Assembly (NCBI GenBank): GCA_963773195.1
Contig: CAVZAE010000005.1
Location: 434,001-498,000, forward strand
Direction of reading: 5' to 3'
Source of the DNA: CAIWHR01 sp963773195
Lineage (GTDB): Bacteria > Pseudomonadota > Gammaproteobacteria > Burkholderiales > Casimicrobiaceae
Length of the DNA: 64,000 bases
A program made the position numbers and the translations under genes. Positions 8,398-16,081 of the stretch are shown piece after piece (positions within the stretch are counted from its first letter, which is position 1; each line of letters opens with the position of its first letter). The notes below the pieces were generated by a model. That model saw only the letters and a program-made list of their open reading frames with translations. It did not search any database and was not told the DNA's origin.

Positions 8398-9417
8398 ATG
8401 CCGCATCCGCTTCTCCGCTCCATGCTCGCCGCGGCGCCCGCGGCCGTCATGTTCGTCCTTTCCGGGTCGGCCATCGGCGCAGGCCAACGCTCATTCGTCT
8501 CGACCTCCGGCGTCGACAACGCCGCCTGTTCGCTGGCAACGCCGTGCCGCTCGTTTGCCTCGGCCATCACGGCAACCGATCCCGGCGGCGAGGTGATCGT
8601 CCTCGACTCGGGGGGCTATGGCCCGGTGACGATCACCCAGGCGATCAGCATCGTCGCGCCTTCTGGCGTCTACGCCGGCGTGTCCGTCCTCTCCGGCGAC
8701 GGCGTTACCGTCACCACGGCCGCGGCCGGAGATCGGGTGACGTTGAGCGGTCTCACGATCAACAACCACGGCTCGACCGGAAGTGGAATCGTCTTCAATG
8801 GCGTCGGCAGCCTGCTGGTCACCAACACGATCGCCACCGGATTCGGTGCGATCGCCACCTCGCACGGCCTGTGGTTTCATCCGACGGGGTCCTCCCGGTT
8901 GCGCGTGGAGAACTCGGAATTCCGTGCGAACTTCCTTGGCGTAGACGCCGAGCCGCAGGGGGCGTCGACGGTTGCGAACGTCGCACTGGACCACGTGATC
9001 GTCGCGGCGTCCACCGCCTTCGGGATCTTCATCCAGAACGGCGCGGTCGCAAGCGTTCATGGCGTCGTCGTCGTCGGGGGCGCCAGCGCCGGGCTTGCCA
9101 CGAATTCGCTGGCAGGCACGACGCCGTCGGTCAGCATCGATGCTTCCGAGCTCTCGGGCAATGGCTATGGCGTCTGGACCGGTGGGGACGCCGGCATCGA
9201 GCAGGTCTCGATTCAGAACAGCAACCTCTCGAACAATTCGGTGGCCGGGATCCGTGCCGACGATGGCTCGACGATTCGCGTCGCGTATTCGGCGGTCGCG
9301 CAGAACGTGATCGGACTGGTTGTCAACGGCACCGGCAAGATCATCTCGATGGGCAATAACTGGGTCCAGGGCAACACCACTAATGGCGCGCCGACCTCGA
9401 CACTCGGCGGGACATAG
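8398..9417 (+). CDS. Secreted right-handed parallel beta-helix protein
   Basis: 339 residues. The first about 27 residues form a signal peptide (hydrophobic run ending Ala-Ile-Gly-Ala). The mature protein opens with a Cys-containing segment of the type common in beta-helix surface proteins (Asp-Asn-Ala-Ala-Cys-Ser, Pro-Cys-Arg-Ser-Phe-Ala). It then continues as short repeats rich in Gly, Ser, Asn and Val with the rhythm of pectate-lyase-like coils. I see no polysaccharide-lyase catalytic motif, so enzyme activity should not be assumed; an exported binding or structural protein is as likely. It stands alone, with no obvious partner gene. Confidence 0.75.
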   Translation: MPHPLLRSMLAAAPAAVMFVLSGSAIGAGQRSFVSTSGVDNAACSLATPCRSFASAITATDPGGEVIVLDSGGYGPVTITQAISIVAPSGVYAGVSVLSGDGVTVTTAAAGDRVTLSGLTINNHGSTGSGIVFNGVGSLLVTNTIATGFGAIATSHGLWFHPTGSSRLRVENSEFRANFLGVDAEPQGASTVANVALDHVIVAASTAFGIFIQNGAVASVHGVVVVGGASAGLATNSLAGTTPSVSIDASELSGNGYGVWTGGDAGIEQVSIQNSNLSNNSVAGIRADDGSTIRVAYSAVAQNVIGLVVNGTGKIISMGNNWVQGNTTNGAPTSTLGGT

Positions 9418-9481
9418 TCGCCGCGCGTTCGCTCACGCAAAACAGGGTAGGCTACGCTGACCGCCCGGGAGAGCCGCGGCG

Positions 9482-9826
9482 TCAGCCGTGCGCGGCGCGG
9501 GAGTCTTCAGGCGCCTCAGTACGCTCGTTCATGCCGTAGTCGCGCAGCACGTGCGCCACGCGCAGGCGGTAGTCGGCGAAGATCGCCGCCCGCCCTACGC
9601 CCTGGATGCGACGGTGCGCCTCGACGTTGCGCCACGCCTGCACCGCCTGCCTCGTCGCGCCAGAACGACAGCGAAAGGATCTTGCCGGGCTCGGTCAGGC
9701 TCTCGAAGCGCTCGATCGAGATGAAGCCGTCGATCTCGGCGAGCAGCGGCCGGAGCGCGCGGCCGCGTCGAGGTAGGCGTCTTCGCGTCCGGCGTGCGGC
9801 AGTGCCTCGAAGATGACCGCGATCAT
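9482..9826 (-). pseudogene. Antibiotic biosynthesis monooxygenase (ABM) family protein, frameshifted
   Basis: The reading is MIAVIFEALP at the start, a Leu-Ala-Glu-Ile-Asp-Gly-Phe-Ile-Ser-Ile-Glu-Arg-Phe-Glu-Ser segment in a second frame, and Val-Gln-Ala-Trp-Arg-Asn-Val-Glu-Ala-His-Arg in a third. Together these give a complete small ferredoxin-like ABM domain of about 115 residues. At least two indels break it, one near 9760-9770 and one near 9650. ABM proteins are dimeric cofactor-free oxygenases or haem-degrading enzymes; the substrate is unknown. Its start overlaps the NIPSNAP stop as ATGA (9823-9826), so the two formed one operon. Sequencing error is as likely as decay. Confidence 0.65.
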
Positions 9827-10160
9827 CGCGATGCTCCGGCTTGCGCGCCGCCGGCGGCACTCGCTCGAGAAACGTGCGCTCCTCGCGCAGGATGAACCGC
9901 TTCTCGCTGCGCGAACGCGAAGTTGGCGCGCGCTTCGGGATCGGCCTTGAGGCGTGCGCGGTACGCCTCGTACGCGGCGAGGCTTTCGAAGGCGATCAAT
10001 CCCCACGCGACGTCGTTGGTGCCTTCGTGCGGGCAGGAAGTAGCCGACGAGGTCGCCGCCGCAGCGGGGGATGATGGCGAGCCAGCGCCTCCGCGTACTC
10101 GCGGAACGCCTCGCGCTGGAACGGATCGATCTGGTAGCGGATGAAGCAGGTGATGGTCAT
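9823..10160 (-). pseudogene. NIPSNAP family protein, frameshifted
   Basis: The ATG at 10160 opens with Met-Thr-Ile-Thr-Cys-Phe-Ile-Arg-Tyr-Gln-Ile-Asp-Pro-Phe. After indels the sequence continues as a Cys-Gly-Gly-Asp-Leu-Val-Gly-Tyr-Phe-Leu-Pro segment, then Trp-Gly-Leu-Ile-Ala-Phe-Glu-Ser-Leu and a Lys-Ala-Asp-Pro-Glu-Ala-Arg-Ala-Asn motif. This is the standard NIPSNAP fold (dimeric alpha-beta barrel, unknown substrate). Three frame changes are visible, near 10080, 10030 and 9915. It is divergent from the ArsR-type regulator with 70 bp between the starts, which suggests that regulator controls it. Confidence 0.65.
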
Positions 10161-10218
10161 GGCGCCTCACTGCGACGGATGAGCGCTATCGTTACGCTTG
10201 CCGCGCCAATGGTTCGTC

Positions 10219-10224
10219 TATCAT
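10219..10224 (+). promoter_or_regulatory. -10-like TATCAT, leaderless start candidate
   Basis: TATCAT sits 6 nt before the ATG of the ArsR-type gene with no Shine-Dalgarno sequence. A TTGCCG about 15 nt upstream could serve as a weak -35. Confidence 0.35.
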
Positions 10225-10230
10225 CGAACC

Positions 10231-10918
10231 ATGAAAGACGGACCCAACATCGTCGGCATCGCGGCGCTGATCGGCGATCACGCGCGCGCCGACATCCTCA
10301 CCGCGCTGATGGGCGGGCCAGGCGCTCACCGCGACCGAGCTCGCGGCATCGCCGGCGTCACCAAGCAGACCGTGAGCGCGCATCTCGCCAAGCTCGTCGA
10401 CGCGCGGCTGATCGCCGTGGAGAAGCCAGGGGCGCCATCGCTACTTCCGGCTCGCCGACCGCGACGTCGCGCGATCTCCTCGAGAGCCTGATGGGCGTCG
10501 CGTACCGCACCGGCGCGGTGCGGCTGCGGTCCGAGCCCGCGCGAGCCGGCGCTGCGCAAGGCGCGCGTCTGCTACGACCACCTCGCGGGCGACCTCGGCG
10601 TGCTTCGCCTTCGACCGCTTCGAGAAGCGCCGGCTGCTGCGCCACGACGAGGCAAGGCCTGCGAGCTCACGCCGCGCAGGGCGAGCGCTTCTGCCGCGAC
10701 TTCGGGCATCGATCTCGCGGACGAGCCGAACCCGCGCCGTCCGCTTTGCCGCGTCGTGCCTCGACTGGAGCGTGCGCCGCCACCACCTCGCGGGCTCGCT
10801 CGGCGCGGCGCTGCTGCGGCGTTTCATTGAGCTCAACTGGGCGCGCCGCGCGCCGAACTCGCGCGTCGTCAAATTCTCCGAGCGCGGCGAAGCGGCATTG
10901 CGCAAGAGCTTCGCGTAG
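10231..10918 (+). pseudogene. ArsR-type winged-helix regulator, frameshifted
   Basis: Residues 1-65 form a clean ArsR winged helix. The helix-turn-helix reads Ala-Gly-Val-Thr-Lys-Gln-Thr-Val-Ser-Ala-His-Leu-Ala-Lys-Leu, followed by Arg-Leu-Ile-Ala-Val-Glu-Lys. The remainder, with a Cys-Tyr-Asp-His-Leu-Ala-Gly-Asp-Leu motif, continues to the TAG at 10918 but only by changing frame several times (near 10320, 10430, 10545, 10650 and 10760). The span is not a multiple of three. About 228 residues are implied. The likely targets are the divergent NIPSNAP and ABM genes. No metal-binding cysteine cluster is visible, so the inducer is unknown. Confidence 0.65.
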
Positions 10919-11016
10919 TCGGCTGCGCGTGGAATAGACAACCAAAAATGATCCAGCCGGCGCGCCCGCCCGGCCGTCGGCGCGACCGTTCAAAGGGGTC
11001 TGTTTAGGATAGCTCA

Positions 11017-12013
11017 ATGGCGACCTATTGGACCCGCCTCAAGAGGGGAGCTCGCCCGCCTCCTCCGCCGTACGCCTACCCCGGGAGAGTGGACGAAAGG
11101 GACGAAGTTCTCGTGGCGCGGCTGGCTCGCGATCCTGCCGTGGCTGTGGCCGCGGCGCGAGTACGTGCTCTACACGCCCGCCGGCTGGTCGCGCTGGCGC
11201 CGCTCGCCGCTGATCGTCCTTTGCCATGGCTGCAAGCAGACGCCGGAGGAGCTTGCGCAGGGCACACGCATCGCGGCGCACGCGGATCGCGAAGGGTGGC
11301 TCGTGCTGATGCCGCGGCAGAAGGATACGGCGAACGCGTGGCACTGCTGGAACTGGTTCGACCGCGCAACCGTCGCCGGACGTGGCGAGACTGCGATCGT
11401 CGGGGCGATGATCCGCTCGGTTGGCCGCTGGCATCGCGCCGACCCCGCACGTGTCGTCGCCGTTGGCATGTCCGCCGGCGGCGCGCTCGCCGCCGTGCTC
11501 GGACTGCGCGACGCAGGCCTTGTGCGCGCGGTGGCCGTCCACTCCGGTGTCGCCTGCGGCGCCGCGATTTCCGCGTTCACCGCGATCGGCGTCATGCAGC
11601 GCGGCCCCGAGACCGACGTCGAGGCCATCGGCGCCGCGGCGCGCGGATCGCATCCCACTCGCGTTCCGCTGCTCGCGATCCACGGCGAGTCCGACCACGT
11701 CGTCGCGCAGGCGAACGCAACGGCGCTGGTCCGCCAGTATCTCCGTTTCGACGGCCATCCCGCCGTGCCTACGCCGATGCGCGCCGAGACGTCGCTGCCG
11801 GCGGCCGATGCGGAGGCACACGAGATGCAACTCGGGCGCATGACGACGACGCGCGAGTGGCGGCAGGGCGGCCGCCTCGTCGTGCGCTATGTCGCCATCG
11901 CCGGACTGGGCCACGCATGGAGCGGAGGCGACGATTCGCTGCCCTTCAACGACGCACATGGCCCTGATGCAATGGCGCTCGTCGCAGCGTTCATCCGCGA
12001 CGCGCTCACCTGA
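11017..12013 (+). CDS. PHB depolymerase family esterase, one frameshift near the N-terminus
   Basis: An alpha/beta hydrolase of the Esterase_phb type, about 331 residues. The N-terminal part (Thr-Lys-Gly-Thr-Lys-Phe-Ser-Trp-Arg, then Arg-Glu-Tyr-Val-Leu-Tyr-Thr-Pro-Ala-Gly) is joined to the ATG at 11017 only if one base is dropped in the AGGGGAG run near 11045. From there the frame is open to the stop. The nucleophile elbow Gly-Met-Ser-Ala-Gly-Gly, the oxyanion region His-Gly-Cys-Lys-Gln-Thr and a late Gly-His-Ala-Trp-Ser-Gly catalytic-His motif are present. No lipase-box signal peptide is evident, so intracellular polyester or ester hydrolysis is plausible. Confidence 0.8.
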
Positions 12014-12053
12014 GCGTAATATTGCAAGGACTTCCTGATCCGTCGGAGCCGCC

Positions 12054-12431
12054 ATGCCCGCGACCGCGATGAACCATTTCACGATCCTGACCGACGACGT
12101 CGACGCGACGATCGCGTTCTACGGGGAATTTCTCGGGATCGCGCCTGGCGACCGGCCCCCGTTCGATTTTCCCGGCGCATGGCTCTACGCGAATGGCCAA
12201 CCGATCCTGCACGTGATCGGCGGCCACCCGAAGGAGGAGCTCAAGGCCGGCGTCATCGACCACATGGCCTTCAGCGCGCGGGGACTCGCAGCCACGATCG
12301 CGAAGCTCGAGGCGCGCGGGCTTCCGTACGAGTGCCGCCGCCTGCGCGGCGCGGGAACGTGGCAGCTCTTCTTCCACGATCCCAACGGCGCCCGCGTGGA
12401 GCTCGATTTCGACGCGCAAGAGACGCGGTGA
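12054..12431 (+). CDS. VOC family (glyoxalase-like) protein
   Basis: 125 residues and one vicinal-oxygen-chelate domain: Asn-His-Phe-Thr-Ile-Leu-Thr-Asp-Asp-Val near the start, Val-Ile-Asp-His-Met-Ala-Phe in the middle, and Phe-Phe-His-Asp-Pro-Asn-Gly-Ala-Arg-Val-Glu-Leu at the end. The His, His and Glu positions expected to bind a metal are all there. Such proteins include lactoylglutathione lyases, dioxygenases and resistance proteins; which reaction applies cannot be told. Its stop overlaps the next gene's GTG start, so the two VOC genes are coupled. Confidence 0.85.
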   Translation: MPATAMNHFTILTDDVDATIAFYGEFLGIAPGDRPPFDFPGAWLYANGQPILHVIGGHPKEELKAGVIDHMAFSARGLAATIAKLEARGLPYECRRLRGAGTWQLFFHDPNGARVELDFDAQETR

Positions 12432-13090
12432 TCGTCACGCGGCGCACGAGCGCGGCGTCCGCGGAGCTCGATCATCTCATCGTCGGCGCCGCCACTCTCG
12501 CGGCCGGCATCGCGTTCGTCGAGCGCCTGACAGGCGTCGCGCCGGTGCCCGGCGGCAAGCACGTCACCATGGGCACGCATAACGCGCTCCTGCGCCTGAA
12601 CCACCGCGCGTACCTCGAGGTGATCGCGATCGACCCCGAGGGCACCAAGCCTCCGCATCCCCGCTGGTTCGACCTGGACGACGTTGCGCTCCAAGGCGAG
12701 CTGGCCGAGCGTCCGCGACTCATCGCCTGGGCCGCGCGAACCCCCGACATCGACCGCGCGAGCGCCGCGTGCGGCATGGCGCTCGGTACGATCCGCTCGT
12801 TCGAGCGCGGCAACTACCGCTGGCGGCTGACCGTACCCGACGACGGTCGGCGGCCCGCGAGGGGCGTCGTGCCGGCTCTGATCCAGTGGGACGTGTCCGC
12901 GCATCCCACCGACCGGCTGCCGCCGTCGAACGTGGCGATCGCCGAGATCGCGGCGTCCCTCCCGGACCCGGCGCCGTCCCGCACGGCGCTGGCGGCGCTT
13001 GGACTCTCCGACCGAATGCGCGTGAGCTACGACCGCGAGGCACGACTTGCCGCAATGCTGCGCACGCCGCGCGGCGCCGTAACTCTTTAG
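12428..13090 (+). CDS. VOC superfamily protein, Glyoxalase_3 type
   Basis: 220 residues from a GTG that overlaps the preceding stop as GTGA. It begins with Glu-Leu-Asp-His-Leu-Ile-Val-Gly-Ala and carries Arg-Ala-Tyr-Leu-Glu-Val-Ile-Ala-Ile-Asp-Pro-Glu. A Leu-Ile-Gln-Trp-Asp motif lies further on. This is the usual layout of the Glyoxalase-like (PF13468-type) family, in which a VOC half is followed by an extra domain. Function is unknown. Overlap with the single-domain VOC gene suggests a common substrate. Confidence 0.82.
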   Translation: MIVTRRTSAASAELDHLIVGAATLAAGIAFVERLTGVAPVPGGKHVTMGTHNALLRLNHRAYLEVIAIDPEGTKPPHPRWFDLDDVALQGELAERPRLIAWAARTPDIDRASAACGMALGTIRSFERGNYRWRLTVPDDGRRPARGVVPALIQWDVSAHPTDRLPPSNVAIAEIAASLPDPAPSRTALAALGLSDRMRVSYDREARLAAMLRTPRGAVTL

Positions 13091-13149
13091 GAATGGACCT
13101 GCGGGCGCGAGGAGTGCGCCGGCAACATGAAGCCTGTGCTGACGTGGCG

Positions 13150-14279
13150 CTAGGCGATTGCACCGCGCGCCGCGATGGGCCAGATCGCTTCGACGCGGGA
13201 GCCGCGAATGCAGACGAACCAGTCGTGGAGGTTGACGGTTGGATCGCAGTGCCCGGGAATGAGCCAGACGCGGTCGCCCGAGAACGAGCGGATCGCGGTC
13301 GGCGTCGAGCTCGAGGACGCCGTGCTCGTCGGACGCCTTCGTGTAGTCGAGCGCCGCGCGCGCCGTACACCACCGGCAGACCCGAGTCGAACGCAGTGGC
13401 CTTGAGGCCCGCGTCGACCACCGCGCGCTCGCGGACCGGGTGGCTCATGACCGTCGCGAGGCATGAACAGGCTCTGCTCGAAATGATGCCGACCGGCGTC
13501 CGTCGCAGCGAGGTTCCGCTCGTAGTCGACGTCCATGAAGATGTACGAGCCGGGCTGGATCTCGGTGTAGACGCCGCTGTCGCGTCGAACCGCTACGTGC
13601 CGGTGCCGCCGCCGGTGACGATGGCGGCACTGCGAGCCCCGTTCGACTCGCGGCCGTTGCGTGTCGCGCGCGAACGCCTCGGCAGCCGGCGATCGCCGCG
13701 GCCGGCGCTCGTCGGGCGTCGCAGGTGTTGTGCGCGGCCGTGATACGCATGCAGACCGCGGAATCGCAGGTGTGTGCGTCCGCCATCCGCTGCGCGAGCG
13801 CCAGACCGCCGGGCCGCCCGGCTCGACGCCGCAGCGATTCGCGCCGACGTCGATCTCGACCAGCACGTCGAGCGTCACGCCAGCGCTCTTCGCGCTGCGC
13901 CGTAGATGGTCTCGACGCTTGCCGCGTCGTCGACCAGCACGCCGATCGTGGCTTCGCGCGCAAGCGCCGCGAGCCGCGCGAGCTTGCCCGCCCCGACGAT
14001 CTCGTTCGTGACGAGCACGTCCGGGATTCCGGCCGCGACGAACGCCTCGGCCTCGCCCACTTTCTGGCAGCAGATGCCGGCCGCGCCGCGCTCGATCTGC
14101 AGCTCGGCGATCGCGGGACACTTGTGCGACTTGGCGTGCGGCCGCAGCGCAATGCCGGCGCCATGCGCCGCGTGCGCCATCAGATCCAGGTTGCGCTCGA
14201 AAACGTCGAGATCGACGACCAGCGAGGGCGTGTCGACGTCGTCGACACCATCGCCGACGCGGGCGGGAATTCGCTGCAT
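13150..14279 (-). pseudogene. D-threonine aldolase / DSD1-type PLP enzyme, frameshifted
   Basis: A fold-type III PLP enzyme of about 370 residues. It has an alanine-racemase-like N-domain containing Arg-Pro-His-Ala-Lys-Ser-His-Lys, in which the Lys forms the Schiff base. Its C-domain, D-serine-dehydratase-like, has a Thr-Glu-Ile-Gln-Pro-Gly-Ser-Tyr segment and the metal-binding His-Cys-Asp-Pro near the end. The chain runs without break to about 13880. It then needs frame changes near 13870, 13790, 13730, 13640, 13465 and 13340-13400 to reach the stop. The family cleaves D-threonine or D-3-hydroxyaspartate, or dehydrates D-serine. As read the gene cannot make a full protein. The protein-like sequence in every segment argues for sequencing indels. 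Confidence 0.75.
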
Positions 14280-14286
14280 GACCGCG

Positions 14287-14292
14287 ATGGTA
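14287..14292 (-). promoter_or_regulatory. -10-like TACCAT, leaderless start candidate
   Basis: On the minus strand TACCAT is followed by 7 nt and then the ATG at 14279, with no Shine-Dalgarno sequence. It fits the TAnnnT spacing seen at other genes here. Confidence 0.3.
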
Positions 14293-14425
14293 GCGCGAGG
14301 GAGCGAGGCGGGCGAGCGACAGCGCGCCAAGGCCCGAAGGGCGCGTCGCCGAGCGACCGAGAGCGGCCGACGGCGGGGGGTAACGCCAAATGACGGATGC
14401 GCGGAGGCCGCGTCGGCGCGGCGCG

Positions 14426-15256
14426 CTACGGTTTTGGCTCCGCCGCCTCGAGCGCAGCAAGCTGGCCGAACACGACCTGCGCAACCGTAAGGAGTTGCGC
14501 GCGGTCGAGCGCGCCGGAGATCGCGTAGCCGCAGTCGTCGTCGATCCAGTAGAACACGCCGACGCCATTCTCCACCGCATAACGGAACGCGGTGTCGCCC
14601 CCGACGGCTGACTTTCGGCTCGCCAACGTTTGCCGCCGCACCTGCAGCGACAGTCGCTCCTTGTCGGCGTTCTCGTACATGAAGAGCGCGGTCGGATTCT
14701 CGTTGCCCGCGACCAGCCTTCCACCGACAAGCGCGTAGCCCAGGCTGTTCAGGTCGGGGGCCCGCACCTTGAACCCGAGGCGTTTGGTGAGCCAATTGAC
14801 GAGGCTCTTCTCCTCGTTCGCCCAGACCTCGACCGGGCGCCGGGCATCGGACGCATAGAGCGCGTGCGCGACCGCCATCTGGCGCGCGAATGTCGTGGGC
14901 GTTCCCGAGCGTTCGATCAGCGCGTCGCGGCCGAACCAGCCGAATCCGAAGCCCAGCAAAAGCGTGGCGGCCGCGGCAAACGCGGGCGCGATCCAGCGGC
15001 GCAGGAACGAACGATGTCCCGATGGTACGGGCGCCGCCGCGGCGACCAGCCGTTCGGGCAGCGGCTCGGCGAGCAGCGGATCGAGTGCATCGCGGAGCGC
15101 CGCGCTCTGCTCGCGGATGCTGGCGACGCGCGCGGCGAGCGCCGGATCGACGGCGAGCATTGCCTCGATCTCCGCTCGGCGCCGGGGCACGAGCTGACCG
15201 TCGGCGCATGCGTGGAGATCGGCGTCGGTCGGAGGCGAAGGTGCGATAGCGCTCAT
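14426..15256 (-). CDS. Membrane anti-sigma factor
   Basis: 276 residues. The N-terminal about 75 residues form a helical anti-sigma domain (Asp-Leu-His-Ala-Cys-Ala-Asp-Gly-Gln-Leu motif). It lacks the HxxxCxxC zinc motif of ZAS-type anti-sigma factors. A single transmembrane helix spans about residues 89-107. The periplasmic C-terminal domain, about 165 residues, has an Asn-Ser-Leu-Gly-Tyr-Ala-Leu-Val-Gly-Gly motif seen in proteobacterial anti-sigma partners. It starts 16 bp after the sigma gene stop, so the pair is an operon. The protein should hold the sigma factor at the membrane until an envelope signal arrives. Confidence 0.88.
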   Translation of the reverse strand: MSAIAPSPPTDADLHACADGQLVPRRRAEIEAMLAVDPALAARVASIREQSAALRDALDPLLAEPLPERLVAAAAPVPSGHRSFLRRWIAPAFAAAATLLLGFGFGWFGRDALIERSGTPTTFARQMAVAHALYASDARRPVEVWANEEKSLVNWLTKRLGFKVRAPDLNSLGYALVGGRLVAGNENPTALFMYENADKERLSLQVRRQTLASRKSAVGGDTAFRYAVENGVGVFYWIDDDCGYAISGALDRAQLLTVAQVVFGQLAALEAAEPKP

Positions 15257-15272
15257 CGCAATCGAAAGGCGA

Positions 15273-15806
15273 TCACTTGATCACACGCAACGCGGTGGTG
15301 GGATCGGCGACCAGGCGGCGCAGCTTCTCGCGCGCACGCGACAGGCGCGACATCACGGTTCCGATCGGGACGGACAGCACTTTCGCGATTTCTTCGTAGC
15401 GCAGCTCCTCGACGGCCGCGAGCAGCAGCACTTCGCGCTGGTCGGGCGGCAGGCGGCCCATCTGCGTCACGAGCTCGAGCAGCTCGACGCGATCGAGCTG
15501 GTTGCCGCGAACGGGCAGCTGCCACGCCGCGCCGCTCGTATCGGCGTCGAGCGAGATGTTGCCCGCCTCGCGCCGCGCGAGCGCGAGCTGATTGATATAG
15601 ACGTTGTGCATCACCGTGAACAGCCATGCGCGCAGGTCGGTCCCCGCCTGCCAGAGGCGCCGCTTTTCCCAGGCCCGCGCGAGCGTGTCCTGCACGAGGT
15701 CGTCGGCCCGGGTCGCGTCGCCCGTCAGCACGCGCGCGTAGCGGCGCAGGCGCGGAATCGCGGCAACGAGGTCCGGGTGTGGAAGCGGGGGATCGGCGTG
15801 CGACAT
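15273..15806 (-). CDS. ECF-type RNA polymerase sigma factor
   Basis: 177 residues from the ATG at 15806, which gives the normal ECF N-terminus; an upstream extension is poorly protein-like. Region 2 has Leu-Val-Gln-Asp-Thr-Leu-Ala-Arg-Ala-Trp-Glu and region 4 has Leu-Pro-Pro-Asp-Gln-Arg-Glu-Val-Leu-Leu-Leu. The recognition helix is Val-Pro-Ile-Gly-Thr-Val-Met-Ser-Arg-Leu. Paired with the membrane anti-sigma gene downstream. A perfect 11-bp hairpin lies in its upstream leader (15832-15860). Its regulon is not identifiable from this window. Confidence 0.94.
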   Translation of the reverse strand: MSHADPPLPHPDLVAAIPRLRRYARVLTGDATRADDLVQDTLARAWEKRRLWQAGTDLRAWLFTVMHNVYINQLALARREAGNISLDADTSGAAWQLPVRGNQLDRVELLELVTQMGRLPPDQREVLLLAAVEELRYEEIAKVLSVPIGTVMSRLSRAREKLRRLVADPTTALRVIK

Positions 15807-16081
15807 CGGGCGGTGCGACGCTGGAAAGCGGGGCCCGGCCCGGGGGATGCGGGCCGGGCCACCAGGCGCCATGTTACGCCGTGCGCCGAAGCTCTGCTTC
15901 CGCCCTCGCCGGCTGCCGGACGCTGCGGCGGGGTGCGAGCATGGGTTCTCCCTGTCCTGTTGGTTGTCTCGCCTTGGCCAACAGCGGGGCAAAGTCGCGT
16001 ATTCCGAAGATGCGGCGGGCGGACGCGCGCCGACCGGCCGCGCGTCGCAGGGGCGAACCGCCCCGCGGCGTTGTCACGTCT
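15807..16081. other. Intergenic region upstream of the ECF sigma gene
   Basis: 275 bp with no supported gene. It must contain the sigma-factor promoter on the minus strand. The only striking structure is the palindrome at 15832-15860. Both mgtE and the sigma gene are leftward, so the region also separates the mgtE end from the sigma unit. Confidence 0.6.
15832..15860 (-). promoter_or_regulatory. Perfect 11-bp stem, 7-nt loop hairpin in sigma-factor leader
   Basis: GGCCCGGCCCG (15832-15842) and CGGGCCGGGCC (15850-15860) are exact reverse complements separated by 7 nt. The structure ends 26 bp before the sigma ATG. It could be a factor-assisted terminator for readthrough from mgtE, a translational control hairpin, or a DNA-binding palindrome. 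There is no U tract. Confidence 0.5.

Noticed and set aside
9482..10160. Genuine decay of the NIPSNAP-ABM operon
   Set aside because: Not excluded, but the indels match the kind seen throughout the window in unrelated genes and the codons around them are unspoiled, so error is preferred.
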